Shown here in pieces: positions 21,616 through 31,287 of a stretch of 64,000 bases of DNA (position 1 is its first letter; each line of letters starts with the position of its first letter). The stretch spans positions 39,847 to 103,846 of the forward strand of contig JAAAUF010000024.1 of NCBI GenBank assembly GCA_015499985.1, given 5' to 3'. The stretch comes from Haplosporangium gracile. Its lineage: Eukaryota; Mortierellomycota; Mortierellomycetes; Mortierellales; Mortierellaceae. The notes beneath the pieces are model-generated. The model ran no database searches and had not been told where the DNA came from. It saw only the letters and a program-made list of their open reading frames with translations. Both the position numbers and the translations under genes were made by a program.

Positions 21616-22629
21616 ATGACTCGCAAGTTTGTTCGTCATTCTCTCTTGGCGGCGTTAGCTCTCGTCGCCGTCTGCTCTACAGCACCTGCACCCTCGCCTC
21701 TCCTCCTCGCAGACTCAGACCTCGGCTCCCTTGGCTCTCTTGGCACCACTGGTCTTAATCCGACAGGACTCGTGGCCAGCCCTGACGCGTTCGGTTCTGA
21801 TCTAGGCACCCTTGACCTTACTTCTACTTCCGACCTTTTAAGCGGAGGAAGTGGTCTTGACAGCTTCGCGTCTCCCATTCAAGTCGGAGGCGCAGGGGGG
21901 CTTGTCGACTCTGCTTTTACTCCAGACCTTCTGAGCGGACGAGTAGGAGAAGATCTCATCGATCCTGCGTTTCCTCCAGACCTTTTAAGCGGAGGAGTAG
22001 GAACAGGTCTTGACAGCATCGCCGCGCCTCCAGATCAAGTCGTTCCCTCCCAGACGGTCCAGCTTACCAGCGAGACTGACGTCGTCCCTACTACACGCGT
22101 ACACCCAAATCTAATCTTCCAACCTGCGATCCAACTCTATGACCCCCTCGTCAACAACTTTCAGACCTACGGTGTTGGACCTGCCTACCCCAGGAACTTT
22201 GCAGGTCGTGGAGGGTTTGGTCTTGCGTTGTTCAAGAAACGGCAACTTGGCGAAGGGCCTATGAGTCTCGTTGGACCTGTTGGTGGTCCAAGTGGGGCTC
22301 CTCCAACGATCGTGAATGGAGCTCCTACGGATGTCTCGACCGATACGTTGATCCGACCGACCGTCAACATCCAGCCGCACGCGCTTCAGCCTGTCCCTGT
22401 CCCTGTCAGTCAGCCCTACGACTACCCTGTCCCTGTTGGTGTTTCGGTTCCCGTTGGTCCTGTGGGCGGCGGCGGCTGTTGGGGCGGCGACTGCAATTGG
22501 GGAAAGTGGGGAGGATGGTGTGGCGATGATTGCGATAGCTGGGGCGGGAGCAGCTGGGGTGGTGGTGGCCCATGGGGTGGAAATAGCTGGGTAGGCGGTT
22601 CATCGGGTGATGATTGTGATTGGGATTGA
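21616..22629 (+). CDS. Secreted Gly/Trp/Cys/Asp-rich protein of unknown function
   Basis: I do not recognise this gene. It is intronless, 337 aa. An N-terminal signal peptide is clear (MTRKFVRHSLLAALALVAVC, cleavage near STAPA). Residues 30-140 are built on degenerate repeats with the core PDLLSGGVG and D(S/P)A(F)PPDLLSG. A KKRQ processing-like site lies near 209. A Pro/Val stretch (PVPVPVSQPYDYPVPVG) leads into a C-terminal segment (about 285-337) made of Gly, Trp, Cys and Asp, with CWGGDCNWG and WCGDDCDSWGG, ending DDCDWD. The regular C-x4-C and C-x3-C spacing with acidic residues suggests disulphides or metal binding. A cell-wall or extracellular role is inferred. A strong TATA box and a single exon suit regulated, high expression. 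Confidence 0.75.
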   Translation: MTRKFVRHSLLAALALVAVCSTAPAPSPLLLADSDLGSLGSLGTTGLNPTGLVASPDAFGSDLGTLDLTSTSDLLSGGSGLDSFASPIQVGGAGGLVDSAFTPDLLSGRVGEDLIDPAFPPDLLSGGVGTGLDSIAAPPDQVVPSQTVQLTSETDVVPTTRVHPNLIFQPAIQLYDPLVNNFQTYGVGPAYPRNFAGRGGFGLALFKKRQLGEGPMSLVGPVGGPSGAPPTIVNGAPTDVSTDTLIRPTVNIQPHALQPVPVPVSQPYDYPVPVGVSVPVGPVGGGGCWGGDCNWGKWGGWCGDDCDSWGGSSWGGGGPWGGNSWVGGSSGDDCDWD

Positions 22630-22667
22630 GGCTTTGGCAACGATCGGAATTTTGGCAACGATCGGAA
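22630..22667 (+). repeat. 18-nt direct repeat after the stop codon
   Basis: Two adjacent near-identical copies of TTTGGCAACGATCGGAA in the 3' UTR of the secreted protein gene. Short; no function is evident. Confidence 0.8.
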
Positions 22668-22863
22668 CTGGTAGAAATGACCCTTCCATTCCCCCCTCCT
22701 TCTTTCATCCTTTCAATAACAACCATAGTTTCCTTACGTTACACGCTCAACGGCCATGCAAATAAATTCCTAATTTGCACTTGATAGCAAGTTATTCTGA
22801 AATACTGAAGAAAAATAAAGACGTAAAGCCATTTTTTTCAAAGAAAAATATAACATACGAGTT

Positions 22864-25254
22864 TCAAGAAAGGCTTCCATTGGTTTGGGATCCATAATGA
22901 GGGATATCTACAGGGACCGAGGGTGAATGTACTAGTGGTACAATTGCCTCGCCACCTAATCCTGGTACTGCTACTGCTGATGGGAGCGAGACTCTATGTG
23001 ATCCTCCCAGAATAGGCTGCTCATCGGCCTCAAAGTGTGCGGTCTCGTCAAGGACTGTCGCAAAGGACTGGATAGAAGGTGTGCGGGACATTTTCGTGAG
23101 GACAAAGTCGAGTGTTGGATCAACCTTGTTATTGCTGTCCAAAGTCCAGCGCTGCAGCCACCGGGGGATACTGTTGTACATGACCACGCGTCCATCTTCC
23201 TCCACTTGAGCCTATGATGTTAATAGAGAGGGAAAGTGAGATGGTTAGTGAGTGCACCACTGACAACAAAGTCCCAAGTGTTCCATGTGTGCGCGATCCT
23301 CAATTCCCTGTTTACCTGATCATGAAAGAGGCGCGAGAACTGACTGCTGCCCTCGATCGCGATCCGCGCTGCTGGGTACCGACGCTCAAAATAGGTTTGG
23401 AATAAGTCGCCCAGCTCATCCATGGTCGGCCGTGAAGAGAGGTCGTGGATCAGGTTGACAAGACATGCGCCATCAAACATTGCGTTCACCACACCTATCA
23501 AGTTGGAAGAGAGAAGGAGAGAAGGTAGGGGGTATGTGTCAGTTGGCTTGAAATGAATCATTCATTGCGCGGAGATAGCGTTGTGTTTGATTGCCAGAAC
23601 TTGCCTTGACTGGGTGTGAGTTGATCGAGGTGATAGCATAGGACAAAGATTAAACAGGATAGCTGTTAGTAATGGAAGTTGCAAAACTTCACATCAAAAG
23701 TCGCGCAGATCCGAAAATGAATACATACCCTCCAAATGGTACACTCTGATCCATTGAAAAACAGGCAATGGAAAGTCAAATGTGAACATACAAAAAAAAA
23801 AAGTGTTAGTTTGTTGACAAATTTTCCATGAATCATCCATGCAAGTTTTCTCAGCGATTGATATCCTATGTCTGTACAAAATATACCTTGTGGCATGCTA
23901 AAGGAAAGAAAAGAAAGTATTATTAGCCTCATAGTTCTCAAGTATCAGCAAGGCGCCCTTTCCATTCACAAAACAGAAGAAAAAAAGTCCTACCATCGCC
24001 AATAAGAACAGTGCGTCCGCCGTACCATGTCCGGAACCCTTTCTCCTCAAACATGACCCTGGAGATCATATGTCGGGGAGTCTTGTCGATCAAGTCGCCA
24101 TAGGTTCCAAACCCGAACGGATTCCTCTTTGAGCGCATCTGTGAACAAATCTCGTCAATCGACTCTGTTTCGGCCTCAGACCAATCCGCGTTCCGGCTGC
24201 TGTCATGCGCATATGCGTAAGAGTCTGTCGCTTCTTCCTGGCTTTCGCTCCAGAACGATGATCCGTCACAGGCGTTGCTTCGGCCGCCGATGGACCAGCC
24301 CAGTCTGTTGTTTGTCAGTGGGACCATCCACATCTATTTCGTGATTGTAAGTGAATATAGAATAATAAGGTTTAGGGTTAGCGTGGTTTTTCTCATGCTA
24401 CTGCAACAGCAGTTTGAAAAAAGCCCTTTGTGGAACGCCAAGTTACCGTATAAGGTCGGTCATGTCCCCCAAGGACAATCCTGAACTGACAGACATCCTC
24501 CTTGAGCATTGGATAATCCGTCGGACTCAGCGGTTCTGTAATCCCGACAACAACAACCTGATCCAGCTTGATGGGACTAATATCCTGTCGAGGCAAGTTT
24601 CCATGTGCCCAAAGATCCTTGTAAAGCGACTGTCGGACGGCACTGTAAGCACCATCGGCTCCAATGAGGATGTCGGCATGGTAGATGGTCGAATCTGCGC
24701 AGTGACAAGAGACGCCTGTATCATCCTGACTTGTGGCGACAATCCTTTTGCCCAGCATAATCTTGCTGCTTGGGACATGACCCATTAAGATAGCGTGCAG
24801 CTGTGGCCTCGCCATTACAATCCCGTAATATGAGTACCTATGCACATGTATATTGGAAAATGTGGCTGGGTTAGTTGTTGCTTCCTTTGTTTGCCCTGTT
24901 CCTAAAGTAAAGACCATCCTTGGTAAAAAAAAACCAGAAATCAAAAGAAAAAACGTACTCGCTGTCACCGTAGGCATAGTCCACGGTCCCTAGCTCCGAG
25001 CCGTCGGCTCGTTTGATACAGAAATGGCTCATGGGTTTACTGATCCGTTCAATCTCTGGCCAGATACCCAGCTGCTTGAGGAGTGGGATCACAGCGGTAT
25101 GCAACGAGACCGCACTACCCATGGCGCTCATCATGACGGACCGTTCAAGGATCAAATAGTCGACTTTTTTGTCCTCTGGCAATCGTTCCAGCATGATAGC
25201 TATGGCCAGACCGCTAATTCCTGCTCCTGCGATCAGGATTTTTGTGCGCCCCAT
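22864..25254 (-). CDS. FAD-dependent monooxygenase (PHBH/salicylate hydroxylase type), paralog 1, with three consecutive micro-exons
   Basis: Flavoprotein that would hydroxylate an aromatic or other substrate with NAD(P)H and O2; the substrate is unknown. Exons 25254-24959, 24837-24447, 24333-23994, 23897-23887, 23745-23729, 23609-23605, 23494-23316 and 23211-22864 give 528 aa. It has the N-terminal FAD Rossmann motif (ILIAGAGISGLA), the DG motif (DILIGADGAYSAVRQ) and the GD motif, reassembled as VLIGDACHKSVPFGGQG only when three exons of 11, 17 and 5 nt are used. Every join is in frame and flanked by good splice signals; the 5-nt exon is followed by a GC donor (GCAAGT). Three intron positions and phases match paralog 2 (35550-39172). 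The C-terminus lacks a membrane helix. Confidence 0.88.
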
Positions 25255-25640
25255 GGTTTGTTGTGTTTAGGGTTTGAGGGAAATGAAGGGTTGATATTGC
25301 TTTTCTTTGTGTCCAGGCTGAGAGGTAGAGGTGGAGGAGAGAAAAGTGTGGGAATAGAGAGAGAAAAGTGTGGGAATAGAGAGAGAAAGAGATGGCGATG
25401 TTGCTGAGGGGTGGGAGGAGCGGAGGAGATGTTGATGGAAGAAAGAAGAAGGAAATGAAAAAAGAAAGTGGGAATAATGGTGCGAAAAATGAAAGAGAAA
25501 GGGGAAAGTGGGAAAAAAATGCCAATTTGATACAAAATAACAGCCTGCAGCTGTGAGCCATCCCCCAGCAGGTAGCACTTGTTTGTCGTGTCTCTCAAGG
25601 TAGTTGGAGTGGGAAGGGGGATGGGATGTGTGGCACGGTC

Positions 25641-25682
<42 letters not shown>

Positions 25683-26229
25683 GGTGATGTATCGGAATGA
25701 TTCACGGAAACTAACTTGGCTCGGGAAACGTGGGACGGAAGTGAAGTGCGCCCTTCCGACACACGGAGTACCAAATAAGAGGGACATGCATGTCGAACTA
25801 GAAAGAAAAGATACACAAACACACGCTTTTGTCCAGCAACAAAAGCACATAAATCTGCGCTGTGCCCCAACCAACTCCCCAGCTGCATCATTCTTGTATT
25901 CTTTCCTTTTGTTTTCTGTCAGTTTTTCCCACTGCGCGCTACAAGAATGCAAGCTGCAAGGTCCCAATGGTGAGAAGAAAAGCGCGTCAGGTCATTTCCT
26001 GTTTTATGTTGGGTCGGAGACCAATTGAGTGAAGATCTTTAGCATTGGTTTTTATTATGGTTTTCAAAGAAAAAGGAAGGAAAGAGAGAAGAGAGTCGTG
26101 TGCAAGGGAGCCAGCCCACGAGCGCTACGTGAAGATTCGTTTTTTGCATATTTTTCGTGCTCTCACTCTCGTACCCCCTACGGGTAATAAGTTGAATGTT
26201 TCACCCAAAAAACGCCCATCTCATCTTTT
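25255..26229. other. Intergenic region upstream of FAD monooxygenase 1
   Basis: Promoter DNA of the leftward monooxygenase and the 3' flank of the LPMO gene. It contains a twofold direct repeat of AAGTGTGGGAATAGAGAGAG (about 25346-25385) in the presumed 5' UTR and a (CT)n run. No coding frame is supported. Confidence 0.55.
25648..25680 (+). repeat. (TC)n dinucleotide microsatellite
   Basis: About 16 TC units, roughly 400 nt upstream of FAD monooxygenase 1. Its paralog has a much longer GA/TC tract at a comparable upstream distance. Confidence 0.9.
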
Positions 26230-27282
26230 TTAGTAGATAGGAGCTGTCTGGCGCTTGAGCTTCTGGGCAGGGACAGTAACGGTAATGGGCTTTCTGGCAT
26301 CAAAGTACTGCTTGCCCCAGTTGCCACCCGAAACAGCGGCCTCAGGGATGAAGGGGCTTCCGGGACCATAGTTGGCAAACACAGGAGCGACACCGGAGAG
26401 AGAGCCACCGTTGGTGCCCTGAATGACGACATCGGCACAGCTCGAGTAAAGCTCACGGTTGCCCTCATTGTTGTTCCAAATCCAGTTGAGGATGGCGGCA
26501 CCCGAGGGGGCGTTGGCGGGGATGGCTACGTTAACGGTGTAGGTGCTGCTGGCGGGGGCTTTGGCCATGCAGTCGCGGAATTGGTCTTGGATGACCTGTT
26601 GGATATGGAGCAAGAGAAATGATTGGGCGAAGAGACGTTAGACAACTTTATCACTGAAAGGCATGAAGGTGAGCGACAATGATGTATAGCTGTCGTGTCA
26701 GTTCGCGTTTGATCAGTTGTTGAGCACACTTACCACCCAGGTCTTGCCGTTGTCGTACGACAGGGCCCATTGGCAGCTGCATTTCATTAAAAGCCAAACG
26801 CGTTAATAATGAATGGTTAGGTAAGCATTGGAGGAAGAGAAAGAAATAGTCATTGTGGGACACAACATCAAGAAATAACTTACGATCCACCGCGGTGGTT
26901 GACATCAACATCCATCTTGGTAGCGACGGTCTGGCCGGCCTTGAAGGTGGGGCGAATACCAGCGAACGAGCTGGGGTGCTTGCAAATGGGGTCGCTAATC
27001 GAGTCCTATAATCACTCAAATCATAAACAAGAGTCAATCGACCATATCAAAAGTAGCCTTGTTCAAATCAGCAACAGACTGATATCGCGCACAGCAACTT
27101 ACAGATGTGCCGAGAGGTGACTGGACATCATAGTCAACCAAGTTCCACTCGTTATCCTTGGGCTGGGGGCACTCAGAATAAGGGCCGCGGCGAGGGCATG
27201 GGTAGCGGAAGGAGATATGGGCCTCTGAGAGAAGAGCCAAGGACGAGAGGGCAAAGACAGCGACAGAAATGAAGGATTTCAT
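26230..27282 (-). CDS. Secreted lytic polysaccharide monooxygenase, AA11-like
   Basis: Copper enzyme that oxidatively cleaves polysaccharide, probably chitin. Exons 27282-27103, 27005-26884, 26776-26734 and 26595-26230 give 236 aa. The signal peptide (1-21, MKSFISVAVFALSSLALLSEA) ends right before His22, the first arm of the histidine brace. The second brace His is His97 in DVNHRGGSCQWALSYD, the counterpart of AA11 'VHGGGSCQ-SLTYD'. The segment AILNWIWNNNEGNRELYSSC corresponds to AA11 'WTWFN-GNREMYMNC'. Eight Cys would give disulphides. No extra carbohydrate-binding module is seen; the C-terminus is basic (KLKRQ). Family placement is from remembered motifs; the substrate is inferred. Confidence 0.85.
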
Positions 27283-27367
27283 TTTTTGTAGTATAGAAGA
27301 GGATGGAATATGGAGGTTTTTGTTGTCGATGTTTTGGTTCCTTTGAGGGCGTGAGGACATGCCCCTC

Positions 27368-27375
27368 TTTATATA
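27368..27375 (-). promoter_or_regulatory. LPMO TATA box (TATATAAA)
   Basis: Reverse strand TATATAAA, 86-93 nt upstream of the LPMO ATG, a normal distance for a fungal core promoter. Confidence 0.55.
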
Positions 27376-29102
27376 TGTTTTTGTTGTAGATACTTCTGGG
27401 ATAAGAAAAAGCTGCTTCAAACTTCTTCCCCTGAATGGGAGTGTACTGTTTAGATACAACTTTAAGAGGCGAATGGGCACTGAAAGGACGAGTAAACAAA
27501 GCAGGGGCGTTTGGACAGAGTGGGTGGCCCAATGTGCTCCTTCTAGTTCAGGGCCATAGCATGGGAAAGAAAGTATGAGAAGTATTGAATGAAATGAACT
27601 GGGCGGATACAATCAGCACGATAATCAATCCCCTTCAGGTACACACCGGCCCAATGATCGTTCGTTTCGTCCCTGAAAAAGCACAGTTGCTTCCCTAACC
27701 GAGTAAACACATCGATACATTTTGTTCGCTTCAGGCACAACAATTATCTTCACTATGTGCCAATAAAGCGGCTAATATCGTGAATAAACTCCATGGACAT
27801 TGCGAGCCCGACATCGATGAGGTTTGGGGATGGGAATAAATCTAGCAAGCAGCCTAAGCTAGTGTCAATTTTTGTTTTATCAAAGAGGGGTGGGCTCGCA
27901 TCAAATCCTCATCTCAACCTCCCTCATTTTCACATCCGGCCAAAGGTGCGACCCTCGGCTTTTCTCTTCCTCCCTCCCCCCTTCTGTTTCCCTCCACACA
28001 AAGGCGCGTTAGTTGTAATAAAGTCCTTTTGGTCATCTTTCATTCTGTTGGCCGTGGGATACACAAACAAAGGGAAAGAGTGCATGATGACAGTCCATGG
28101 TTTGGAGCGCGCTTTGATTTTCACTCGCAAAGTTTGATCGTTATCGTGTGCTCCTTTGGGTGAAGTCGAAGGCTATCTTGCTGTCTGTGTGTACCACCTT
28201 GACCCACGGAGTGTTGTTGTCGCTGGCAGGGACCGACTCACTTCATCCCATTGTAAACGAAGGCGCGTGAACTAAAGGGGGCTCTCAGACAGCACTAACA
28301 ATATCAACATCATCGTCAACAAACGAGAGGGTTTCCCATCGATTTCAAAGGACAAACAAGCAAGATAATCTAGAGAAAATCATCATAAGCTGTTTTAGTT
28401 CATTGGTATGGGAAAGTGTCCGTCGTGAATACTTTTGGTCTTTCGAACAGTTGAGTGAAAAAAGGAAGAGTAGAGAAAACTAAGAACTGCACGCTTTACG
28501 GCATCGAACTGGCCGAGGTGGGCTGAAAGAAATAAAAAAAGAAGTAGAAACCTTCCCAACATTCGTCGGCAAATTTGTCATCTGCTTCTCTCCTTCCCTT
28601 ACTGACCCCTTAGCTCTTGTGTTCCCTCCCCCCCCGCAGGTCGCCTTCACACTCTCGTTATCCGATACACATGATGAAAGAAAAGATGTGAGAGACCTTT
28701 TGTTATCGATCTGTGCATTAATACAAAGAGGTATTCACCTGCAGGCAAGTGTGTGTCGTCGCGGGCAAAAAGCAAAAGGGATCAATGCAGGGATGCATGG
28801 TTATCCAAACGAAATCCGTGGATCTGGATTAGATATGGGAAAGGTCATCGACCTTGATGTTTACCCGCCAGCAAACATACACCTACGTAATATGCCCATC
28901 CTCATCCCCCTCAGGAACATTTTTGTGTATAACTCGCTATCATCAACATGACCTTTTTAATCTCTAAAGCAATGCCGGTGTGTGCTTTATTGTTTGTTAA
29001 CTGTTTGCGTTTTTCTCTTGGCAAAAAAAAGCGAAAAAAAATGCAGTAGGTTATCGGGAGAATCGCAAGAGAAGAAAGACAGGGGAAAAAAAGAGAGAGT
29101 GT
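27376..29102. other. Intergenic region between LPMO promoter and ERCC8 3' end
   Basis: About 1.7 kb without a supportable gene. Short frames only, with no recognisable domain and no RNA gene seen. It may contain distal LPMO control elements. Confidence 0.5.
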
Positions 29103-31030
29103 TTAATCACTATCGGACCAAGTATCTTGGTCGGCCATGGCTTGTAAAGCATTATCTCGATCCACATTCTTGGGCCCCCAGGCCAGAATATCATGGTCAT
29201 TTCCGGCACTGTAAATTTCCTATTAAATTCATATGTAACAGTACATAATACATTAGTTTAATGGGCACATACTCAGTCAGACATAACATAATTGCTCCTG
29301 CATAAAGTATGATTAAAACACGATGGCTGAATTAATTTCTCCACTTATTTCTCATTCGCAATTCACATTTTTACCTGTGTTCTTGGCCTCCAAGCAAGAG
29401 CAGTTATCCTCCCAAAGGATCCCACCAACCGTTTCACAAGCGAACCATCGATCAGGTCATACATCAAGATCGACCGATCATTAGACGGGTAGAAGACATA
29501 GGTCGAGGACCCTGCGGATATGGGCGAGATCAGGGGCGTCAGGTTGTACACAAATTGGTTTCGGATCATTGTCCCATAGTTGGTCAGAGTGTTCTGGCCC
29601 GTGTAAAGATTCCAGAGTCGCATCTTGTCGTCGTGTCCCGTGCTGACCAGGTGTAATCCATCGGGCGTAAATGCAAGTCCATTGACTGTCCTTGTATGGG
29701 CCACATTGGCCTCTGAAAGTGGGGGCGAGTTGGTGTTGTGCATGTCGAGCGAACAGAGGCACGAGGACGACTTGCGAATGTCCCATAACCGTACCGTCGT
29801 GTCCGTGCTAATAAAAGTCAGCATTTTTTTTGTTTATAAACAAAAAAGGAATTGATCAGCTCATGCAGCTAGTTTGCCTTATTCCCAATGTCTCCATATT
29901 ATAAATGAGATAAGGATCTCATAGGTCGAGCGGATAGCAACATATTTGATTTACCTCCCTGACGCCAACAGATATTCATGTCGAGGCGACCATTCTACGC
30001 TGAGCACAGTTCCTCGATGTCCTGGAAGTGAATGAGTGAATGCTCCTGTTTTCAGATCACATAGTCGTATCCTAGGGTCAGATGATGCAGCTTTTCATCA
30101 TGAAAACAGCAGGCTTGTTAGTCAACAGCGAGGAAGAGATCGTAGACTCGTCCAAAAAGGGTTAATAGATAAGAGTTGGCGTGAAGTCCATGCTCACAAA
30201 TAAACAGTAAAACATACTCGCTATGAGTCCATGCGTTGCCTTTGAGGATATTGCGTGGCTATATACCTTGTTCTCTAGGTCAAACGTGCAAGCGACCTAA
30301 CAATGCAAAAAGGAGCGCGTTATTATTACAAGGTCGCGGAGTAACTCATCGATATTTTCAGTAAGCTCCTAAAACAGTGGCCTATTTACCTCCATGGCGT
30401 TAGTGTCCCAGACTTTGATGGTGCTATCAAAGGATGATGACGTGAACATGCCGTTGTCAAACGGATACCAGTTGACGCGCGAGATGCCTCCTTTGTGTCC
30501 TGAGATTGTCCTATTATTACCCACGTACCATATTATTACTGGTGGCGTTAGTAGACGAAATCCACATATTGTGATACTCTGAACCACTGCGTTGTATGTC
30601 CTCGTCCATGCTTCCTTCTTACTTTTCCGCGCCAGCCATGCATTTAATAACCCGTCGCTCTTCTCGTTGGGACTCTTCTAGATCATAAATATAAATGTTA
30701 CCATCTCCGCCTCCCGACAACAGGCTGTTTCGTCTGGGGTCAGTATGAGCTTTGACCATCAACAATGCCATGTAAGGTGGATGAGACAAACTTAATAAAA
30801 CTGTTGAAAGGAACGTACTATCTTCCTTCTGCTTCTTCAATGTCAATAGTGTTGACTGCACTGACGTGTTCCCGCTGGATTGTGGTCGAAGGGTCGAGTG
30901 TGAGGTCGAGAAGGCGTTTAGAAAGGTAGTGGCTCTGTAGAGTGGAGGGACGGACTAGTCCTATCTCGGCCTGGTAGAGTAGACGTGTGCACTTGTTGTG
31001 TGCAAAGCGTCGTGTTCGTCCCGAGTTCAT
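29103..31030 (-). CDS. ERCC8: WD40 DNA repair protein ERCC8/CSA (Rad28)
   Basis: Substrate receptor of the CUL4-DDB1 ubiquitin ligase in transcription-coupled nucleotide excision repair. Exons 31030-30819, 30724-30623, 30510-30390, 30296-30218, 30090-29955, 29807-29375 and 29219-29103 give 399 aa, against 396 aa for human CSA. Diagnostic matches: INTLDIE-like [92 protein letters not shown]-type [18 protein letters not shown], and C-terminal [13 protein letters not shown] followed by DTWSDSD. The exon 2 acceptor at 30725 was chosen because it restores RYLLSGG; a nearer AG creates a stop. Seven WD repeats are expected from the family. Confidence 0.93.
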
Positions 31031-31287
31031 TGTTGCTGTCCGAGTGCCTGATTTGATGATGTAGTAGTCGAGGTTGATGTCGTAGGACAGAGTGTTTGAA
31101 TGGGGAAAAGAAAGAGCAAGGGCGTCCTTTTTTCACGCTCGTTTTTTAACACATTTTTAGTGGCAAAAAAACGTGAGACACTTTCGTCGTCACAATCACA
31201 CCATTTTTCCGTTGCCTTTTAAACCCTCGTTAGTCTGCCCTACTTTGCTCCCCTTCTTCAACCTTACATACATTCCCACACTTCACA

